Part shown: positions 52,001 through 61,400 of the stretch, one piece after another
How the letters are laid out: every line of letters starts with the position of its first letter
How positions within the stretch are numbered: the first letter of the stretch is position 1
Assembly (NCBI GenBank): GCA_024760905.1
Contig: CM045735.1
Span: 31,224,249 to 31,288,248, forward strand
DNA: 64,000 bases
Direction of reading: 5' to 3'
From: Plotosus lineatus
Taxonomy: Eukaryota > Chordata > Actinopteri > Siluriformes > Plotosidae
Program-made: the position numbers and the translations under genes
The notes under the pieces: model-generated
What the model was told of the DNA's origin: nothing
The model's database searches: none
The model's input: the letters and a program-made list of their open reading frames with translations, nothing else

Positions 52001-55000
52001 CAAACTATCAACAGCAGTTTGAAGTTCTTTTCAATGCTGAAGCTCCAACATGGGAAACCCATGGAAACCTCATGGTGAATCATTATTTTGCACTCTCTAT
52101 CGTTTTATTAATTCTATCAATCATCCTCAAATTTTAAAAAGCCGAATATAATACACCAGTATTAACTTAATTAAAATAGTGATGTGTAGTAGCTGTGTTT
52201 TAATGGCCTCCTTTAGTCACATCTCTGGAAGATTCTGTGCGAAGTTAATTCGTGGAGACACAATGATTTTTTTCTGAAAGTAGCAAAAAAGCTTGAATAA
52301 AGGTTTTGTTTTACTTTAATGCTAGTTATGTCTCTTTTCTCTCTTTGTTAGACCAAGAGCTTTCTGATTCAACTTAAGGTTTTAGTACAATTAATTATCA
52401 ATATACAATTCATAAAGATTAATTACAATCTGGAACTTTGAATGTTTTTACATTTTGCTTTAAGAGCAAAAAATCAATTGACTTTGAGCTGCTTGTGCTA
52501 GTTGACTGTAGCCTTAGGTAAAAGGGGACATCTCAAAAAAGCCTTGTTATTATTTGTAGCATTGCAATGTTGTGATGTTCTTCTCTGACCTGTTTGGTCC
52601 AAAAACTGACTTTGCTGGCTTTTGGAAGGGAAAAAAGTAGTTTACTTGTGCATATTCCTTAGGTTACTTGTGGTGTTCCACATGGCTCTATGTTAGATCC
52701 TGTTTTATAGAAGCTGTTGATTTGTTCAAAGACCAAAATATTTTCTCCCCCCTACTCTTTCTTGATTCTTATTCTTCTATTTTTCTCACTATAGACGGAG
52801 AGACAGGTGTCTCGGTGGTTCTCTCAGTGCCTGAGGGAGCAGGCTTTGCTGTTGGAGGTTCTGTTCCTCTACTATGCATATTTTGAGATGCCTTCCAGTG
52901 ACCTTTTGAACTTTACTCGGCTCTTTAAGGAGCAGTGTTTTGGACAGCGCCAAACAAACCGGCATCTCGTGGACAAGAGTATGGATGCACTAGTCGACCG
53001 AATTGGGTTAGGAAAAAATAACCAACACTGTGTTCATAGTGATTATAGGAAATGTATTTGAACAGATGATTTAATATATGTGACAGGTCCTACACTGGTA
53101 CTGCCTACTAGTCATGAATATATTAATTAAAAGACAATTTTTACTTTGATACAACCTTTAAAATATAAAATATTAATTATGCAGTGTTTGGAATAATTAA
53201 AAAATTCTTATTTGTTTCTACTTTAGATATTTTAGCTGTCTGATACTAGTCGAGGGGATGGACATCGACTTCCTGCATAAATGTGCTTTGGAAGACCGAA
53301 CAGAACAACACCAACTCTTCAGTACACCTGACATCAACAAAGTAATATTAAACAATTACATTTCACACAATTATTGTAGTTTTACAGTGGTGTGCTGCCA
53401 TGTTTATACCTACAGTTCTTAAATGCATTCTGTAGTAGCAATATAGCGCATTACAATAAACATAACAGACATTAATGTTTTTTTAAAGCGTTACATTTGA
53501 AACGTTTTAATATTGGATTAGCTTTAAAAGAGGAGAAAAGGCATTGTTTACACTTAACACTGTATTACCTGCACAGAGCTGTCCGTGATTGAGAGTCTAT
53601 GGGTGCTAATTGGCCAAGTTTTCAAGGGAGGGAGGAACACGATACACTCACTTCCCTGTGACTCACAGTGATCACTCGCCAATCATGGGTCTCTGTAAGC
53701 TCATTTGTACGAGGGGACGAATAGCGCTTTTCCTCCGAGTGTGTTAGACTACCGGCAAATATGCATGCGCAGCAGTTCGGAAAGAGGCGGGTAGCTAGAA
53801 TTGCATGCCACAAGGTGTGTGTGCATGCTTTCACCACTCCCTGATCATTGGTGGTCATGTGATATGAAAGGCAATCACCTGATGGGTGGGAATTGGATGC
53901 CACTAAATTAGGGAGCTGGTGGTGTAGTGGTTAGAGTGTTGGGCTCATGATCGGGAGGTTGTGAGTTCAAATCCCACTGAGATCCTCACTGTGCTAAGAC
54001 CCCTGGGCAAGGTCTCAACCACAAGTGTGCCTCTATTCACCCAGCAGTATAAATGGGGACCAGTAAAAATATATTGGGAAGGTAACCTGCAATGGACTAG
54101 CGTCCCATCCAGGAGGAGTGCAACTCCTGATTGCTTCACGCTACGGAAACCGGGGATAAGCACCGGCCTGATGAGCCGCTAGGCTCGGGTGTAAAAACCC
54201 AAACAGTTAATCATCAAAAAAAATTAGGGAGAAAATAGGGGGCCCACTGTATTACTTTATACCACATAAATAAATAAATACTATTTAGCTAAAACGATAT
54301 CATGTCAATAAAACAATACAGTAGGCCCTTGACTATTCATGGTTTTGTACTCACGGTTTGAGTATTCGCGGACTGCCGAGCCGCTGATACGTCATTCAAA
54401 TTCAGCCAAATGGCTGTCCTCCTTCCTGCTGATTGGTTGAGATGATGTAACGCCCCTTTTTCCTCATTCGCACACAAGTTTTCAATGAGCCTCTTTTTTT
54501 CCCCCCGTGTGTTTTAATTACCAGTTAGGCTCTGTGATGACACTTAAACGCTGTGCGTCTTCTCTGGCTAAGCGCTAGAAAAGGTAATGACGTTGGCTGT
54601 CTCTTCTGAAGAAATAAGTCTCTTCCTGAAGAAATGACAGTTTCCTCTGAAGTGCCTGAAGAGAACGAAACCTCTGAAAGCACTCCAGTGTTAAAGTCTT
54701 TTTCAATCATTATTCCAGTACAGTACCGAAGTTAATTTTTAGAATTTTTTGGTCGTGTGATTTTTATGTACTGTGGTGTAGCATGTTTATTGTTTTGTTT
54801 TTTGTTTATCCAATTTATTACATTTCATGTTCTTTTTGGGGGACTTTGATTTTGAAAGAAATGCAGAGGGTTGCGACAGGAAGGGCATCCGGCATAAAAC
54901 TTTTGCCAAAATACAAAATGCAAACCGTAAAGACTAATCTCATACCGGATCGGTCGAGGCCCGGGTTAATGACGACCGCCATCAGTGCTATCAACCAACA

Positions 55001-55433
55001 GGGTGCTGATGGAAATTGGACTACTGTTGGTCGAAGACATTGAAGATGGATGTGGTGAAGGAAGACATGAAGGTCATTGGAGTAAAAGAAGATGCAGAGG
55101 ACAGAGCAAGATGGAGGTGGATGGTTTGCTGTGGCGTCCCCTGAAAGGAACAGCCGAAAGGAAAAGTAGTAGTTCTCTAACTATCCGCTCCGGTTGAGGG
55201 GGCGTGGCTGAGCTGTTTCGTGGCTTCTAACCATTTATCATAAACATTCACTTAGGCATTGTACTGGAATAATAATTGAAAAAGGCTTTAAGCTTTACAA
55301 CATTTCAGCTGATTATCTTCAGACACGTCAGAGGAAACTGTCGTTTCTTCAGGAGAAAGTCTTATTTCTTCAGAAGAGTGGCATCATAGAGCATAACTGG
55401 ATAATATATTATACATACAAAATTAAAACATAC

Positions 55434-55494
<61 letters not shown>

Positions 55495-55551
55495 TTTGCT
55501 CTACCAAAAAGTATTGAGCACTCTCCTACGGAAGGATCTACTCAGAAAATC

Positions 55552-55586
<35 letters not shown>

Positions 55587-55587
55587 T

Positions 55588-55640
<53 letters not shown>

Positions 55641-58410
55641 TAGGTATAATGTATGCTGTATAATGTTTATATATTTTATTATCACAGTACAAAGTTAAAA
55701 AAATGTTCTTAATCATTACTATATTTTACTACATTAGTACTGTATTAATGAGTAAGACTGTCTATAGAATGTGTTTAAGAAGCATATTTTAGGCATGCAA
55801 TAGATACATAGTATTTTACTTCTGGTTGCTCATTCGCATGTAATATGATACATGGGGTTTTACTTCTGGGTACAGAACTTGCAGATTATCTTCATTTGCG
55901 GGAGGGGCCGGAACCGAGCCCCCGTGATTATTGAGGGCCAACTGTATCATTTAGCTCAGTTGGCAAAGCGTACACCTTATTCTCTGGAAGGTCGGAGTTC
56001 GAATCTGGTCGCGTCATACCATAAGATGTTAAAATTTGTTAGTTGTTGCCTTCTGCTTGGCGCTCAGAATCAAAGGACAGAACAACACAATAACTGGTGC
56101 CACGAGCACAAAAAACACCAAAGAGCGCTTTGAGCATAATATTCAGTATGGATAAAGCACTATATAAATCTACTACAATACAACACCATACAATACATAA
56201 ATGCTGATGTCACACATGGGACGGCTTAATTTTGCCCAACACAATTTTCTCACAAACCAGACTGAAAAATAATTCACCTTCTCTTTCTATGTAGGAAATG
56301 GATCAGATGTTGCTGGCATTAGGTGATCTCTCCCATCATGGCCCAGTTCTGCTTGCCTGGGTTCTTCTAAGACACGCTCTGCAACCTGACGAAGCGGGAC
56401 CGATCATCAAACAACTTGGCCACACCATGTTACAGCTTGGAGTGTTCCAGTATCTCACAGATATGTTACGGGCCCTCGGCAACACGGGGAATAATGTAGG
56501 AATCACACAGTCACACGTGCTATGTAGATCAGCCCGAAGCTCAGCACATGAGCATAACACTAATGTATTTAATGTTAAATGTTGTGCTTTTTTATTCTTT
56601 CTGTGTCCCTTCCTGTCCTTTGTGTCGTCCTCTAGTGCACTGCCAGTACCGCACGTATGTGTATATATGGTCTCCTGTCATTTGTGGTCACTTCGTTTGA
56701 CGAGTACACGTTGGGTAGTCAGCAGGTATGGATTTCATTCAGAGATGTTTGTTTACTTTACCTGGTTGTGTTAGCGACTAGTGAATCTAGAGCGACTCGT
56801 AGGGTTCACAGTCCGTCGTTCACGTTTACTTGAAACACTTATTTCTAATCCTCTACTTCCTCTTCAACCAAACTGACAAAGAATTTTATTTGATAATACT
56901 ATCATGCTCCTCCTTTTTTCTATTAAAGTACATTTTTGGCCATTTTTCCACAACAAAACATGGACTTTTGTCACTGGGCTTTCCGTCGTTAATCTGCAAC
57001 TCTTCCGAAATCTGTGAATGGATTTTTATGAAACTTTCATAGAATCCTCGGAACATAATGTCATTGTGCACCTCCTTTTTAATTTTTGGATTAAATTGAT
57101 TTTTGTACTTATGTCATAGCAAAACCTGTGCTTTATAGACCAAATTCGCATTACGACTGCGCATTTCCGGGGAACATGACCTGACATCTGGTCCAAGGGT
57201 CACTGCTACCAAATTTTCTTGTAGCCATTTGCTTTTGTATGTAAACACTGGTATTTGGTATTATTTTAATATTTTTAATATAGTTTCAATGTCACTTGAA
57301 ATAAGTAGTACAGGTGACAAAAATCTTTAGAAGAGTCCTGTCAAAGTTTAAATTTTTTAAAAGTCTTGAATAATTTTGTGTCAAATAAAAATGAGAGGTT
57401 TCCTTTCGGCTTTTTCCCTTTATCAGGGCTCACCACAGCAAATGATTCGCACGTTTGATTTGGCATAGGTTTTTACGTCGGATGCCCTTCCTGGCACAAC
57501 CCTTTAGCAAGGGGTAGAAAACACGCTGACGGCTACTCTTTGCGAAAGTCAGCAATGGTTCTTTTACATGAACCTCTCACCATAAACAGTGAGAGACATG
57601 GCTCGCCTTTGATAACCCAGTTAGCTGCACTGGAAGGACAGTGACAACCTTGTGGAGAGTGGGACTCGAACCCCCAACCTTAGGATCAGCGATCCAGCGA
57701 CCTATACCACTAGACCACCACTGCCCTGCATGTCTCAAATAAAAATAAAATACAAATATTCAGTAATCCAGATTTTTTTTAAAAGTTGGAAACCTGCTAT
57801 GCCCTATAATAAATATATTGTAGTTAATCAAAACTGGCACATTTTGTCAGCATCTAAGAAGCAGTGACGTTTACCTGGGGTTTGCACACTCGATTATACA
57901 GACTGTCCTTTCCATTAAGTCATGTGATTATTTTTAGAACAGATGATTTTGTAGATATAAAATAATTTTACAAATAAAAAAATCCAGTAATGCAGTTGGG
58001 TCACTGCAGTGAATAAGCTGCCTTGTTAGTTTTCCTTATTCCTAATGCTTCCTCGTTTTCTGGGGTCTTAGTTTACTAGCGTATCTTATTTATCACAGCT
58101 GAAGAATTTTTGCATGTGTCCAAATCAATGCTAGTGCCCTCATAGCTCAAATTGGAGGCATTGTTCAACTTGGTGATCCTCTTTTTCTAACTCTGGAGAT
58201 GATGTAGGTGCACTGCAGATATTCCTCAGGGGTAACTCTGGGCAAAAGTGTGGTACACCCTGAACAGCCAGCCAGTCCTTCAGATAGAAACACATTCACA
58301 CCTAAGGGCAAGATGGAATGACAAATTAGCCTAATATGGATGTCTTTGTATTGTGGGAGTAAACCAGTGCTCTTGAAGGAAACCTACACAAGCATGGGGA
58401 GAACATGCAC

Positions 58411-58452
<42 letters not shown>

Positions 58453-61400
58453 TACCCTCGCCAAGCTCAGGAGACAGACACTGGACCTTCGTGCTGTGAG
58501 GCAGACCTGCTTACCACTAGATCACTACGCCGCTGTCTTTAAGCAAATAATGTCTCAGCTTTGGCACTCCTGCCTGCTGTCACTGCAGTCCTCTTATTTT
58601 TACTTTCTTTCCAGCATCTGATCAATGTTGCCTGTGAGGTTCTTGCTGCCCCAAGTCTAGCTGAGCTCTTCTGGGAATCAGTGAGTATTACAATCTTGCG
58701 ACTAATTACCACGAAGTTAAAATGTTACTGTAGCCCTGTGTGACCTTTTTACCTTTCATCCTTGTGCATGATCTGTAGAAACCTAATATGGGTTTGGAGA
58801 TGATCTTGGACTCAGCAGTTGATGTTTTCCCTTATAAGACTGCACCATTACTGCAGATACTCACAGCACTACTGTCTGATAAATCTACTGCCAAGAGGGT
58901 ATGTGTATATATTTACACACAGTCATATTACATGCCCGACTATGTTAAACTGAAATGAAAGGCAAGCCTTCCAAACTGTCATGTTAAACATGGGTATATT
59001 TTTATTATCAGTTTTTACCTTTCTTTCAGGTGCCATTTAAATTTCCGGAGCTGCAGTCTTCTAGAGTCTGTTTGCTTTAGCTGGTTTGAAAATACTGCAG
59101 TTTTACTCTTGCGAGAATACGGTGTGAATCTATCAGTTCATACAGTATAAGGCAAGATGTAAAAAATAACTGTACAGATAAACTAACAGATCAATTAGAA
59201 ACTAGTAAACTTCTGAATACAGTGGCTCCAGAGTGATGCATTGACAAGGTGCGTGACTGTTTACCCGGAGACTGTAGGTTTGAATTTGATTTAATGCTGC
59301 AGCTGTCTGTGACCGGGAGTCCATGGGAGCTAATTGGTCAAGCTCTCATGGGGGGAGCCATATGCTCACTTACCTGTTACTCATAGCGATCGCCAGCCAA
59401 TCATGGGCGTATCTGAGCTCATTCGTACGAGGATAGTGCTTTCCCTTCAAGCGTGTTAGACCACTCGCAAATCCACATGCGCCACATTTCGAAAAGAGGC
59501 TAGCATTTCATGTCACGGAGGGGGCGTGTGTATGCTTTCGCCCCTCCCTGGTTGTTGGTGGTTGTGTGATAGGGAAAGCAATACTTGATGGGATGGAATT
59601 GAATATGACTAAATTAGGGAGAAGAAGGAAAAAAATTAAAAAATCCATCTGAATACAATAACACTGAGCACCTCTACATATAATACAAGCTTTTATTTAC
59701 ATACAAGCATCCTCTTATTAACCTAAACGGATGGTATTCATACTTAAACCACTTCTGAATTTATTATATACATGTGAGTCTGTGAATCATATACGTGAAG
59801 ACTTTTCGCAGTATAATGGTGTTCCCCACTAATCCATGTGAATTCATTACTTATTTTTTTTCTTGCCGCATATGCAATCTTATTAATTTTGGCCTTATTT
59901 TCATGTTAATACAGTCACTAGTACTTATATAAGATTTTTCTGACATACAAATAATAATATACTCTCTTTCTCAGGTATACATGTTTCTGGATAAAATGTC
60001 CTTTTATACAGAGGTGTACAAACACAAACCTGGTGAGGTGCTGTCCAGAGAAGACGAGACGCTTTGGAGGAGACAAACACCGAAACTTCTCTATCCTCTG
60101 GGTCAGTGAGTGTACTGGAGCATGTGAAAGCTGTTTCTGCTGCTATTGAGAACCACTGAGATATAAACACCAGCAATAATATCAATAAATATAAAACAGT
60201 ATCTACAGTAGCATTGTTAAGAGGAACAATTACATAACGATACTTTTGAAAATTAAAATACATGTACAAGTAACTAGATAATCACCTGGCTACCGTGTCT
60301 CCCTTTCTCCTCGTTGATCTGACTGTTTCTCTCGCCCTCTCTTCCCTTTCTCTCACAGGAGCAGGTCAGACCAACTTGCGGATGCCCCAGGGGTGTTATG
60401 GCCAGGTTTCTGCGAGTGAGCAGGGCTACATGGTGCGCTGGGATTATTCTTATTCATCATGGACCCTCTTCACCTGCGAGATTGAGATGCTTCTACATGT
60501 TGTCTCTACTGCTGGTGAATAGACACCTATACTTTGAGACCTTGATATGTAGACTTGTCGTGACAACTCTTCACTGTCAACATCAGGGCTGGTGCTGCAT
60601 ACGTTTTTGTGCCTCTGGCACATATGTAGCATGGACACTTGTGATGGTTTAGAAGTGCAGTAATAATTAATGCTGAAGCTAATGACTGCAAATGACGAAT
60701 AAGCTGAACGAGGTGCTTTGTTGTGGCACGGTTCAAGAGAGGCAGGATGTCATTGAAGCAGGATAGATTTTGCAACAGTATATATGCACGTCATCACAAA
60801 TGCACATGCAGCACAGGTCTCGTTTTTGATGGTACAAGGTCATGCAGTGTACTGAATCGAGAAGGTCATGCAGTGTACTGAATCGAGAAACGCTCATTCT
60901 GACTGTGTCAGACTTTTATTATTAATATTATTGTTATTATTCATTCATTTGTTTCTTGAACCGCTTAGTCCTAATTAGGGTTGTAGGGAGGCTGGCATTC
61001 ATCTCAGTTGACTTCAGGTGAGGTACACCCTGGACAGCTCGCTAGGCCATCGCAGGGCCAACACTCACACAAACATTCATACACTCCCACCGAGGGGTGC
61101 AAGTGCACGTTTTTGCACTGTGTGAGGAAATCGGAGTACCTGGAGGAAACCCACACAAGCACAGGGAGAAAATGCAAACTCCACACAGAAACACCTGAAC
61201 TGGGAATTGTACCGAGGACCTTCTTGCTGAGAGGCAGATGTGCTAACCACTATGCCACAGTGCTACCTATTGTTATTGTTCATATTATTATTATTGAGAT
61301 TGTGTTTATGTTCATAGACGTGTTGGCTCATTGCGAGCGAGTGAAGCCAATTTTGGACCTGGTGCATAAGATCATCAGCACTGACTGGACAGTGTCTGAC

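Larger units (their letters stand above)
54317..55946. mobile_element. Tigger-like (TcMar) element with nested repeats
   Basis: Starts CAGTAGGCCCTTGACTATTC at 54319 after TA and ends GAGGGCCAACTG at 55944 before TA. Internal inverted arms lie at 54600-54665 (CTGAAGAAATAAGTCTCTTC) and 55310-55375 (GAAAGTCTTATTTCTTCAG). Nested inside are an RTE-tail SINE (54865-55165) and TG/TA microsatellites (55440-55640). No transposase frame. Confidence 0.85.

Noticed and set aside
53007..53061. Reading on past nup188 exon 8 into 53061
   Set aside because: The extra residues are not conserved, and splicing at 53006 to 53227 restores the G-Y-F-S sequence expected from human NUP188.
55950..56020. tRNA gene
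   Set aside because: A and B boxes are present but paired stems are not convincing, and a SINE body and tail follow; treated as a SINE head. The same applies to SINE-A, -C and -D heads.
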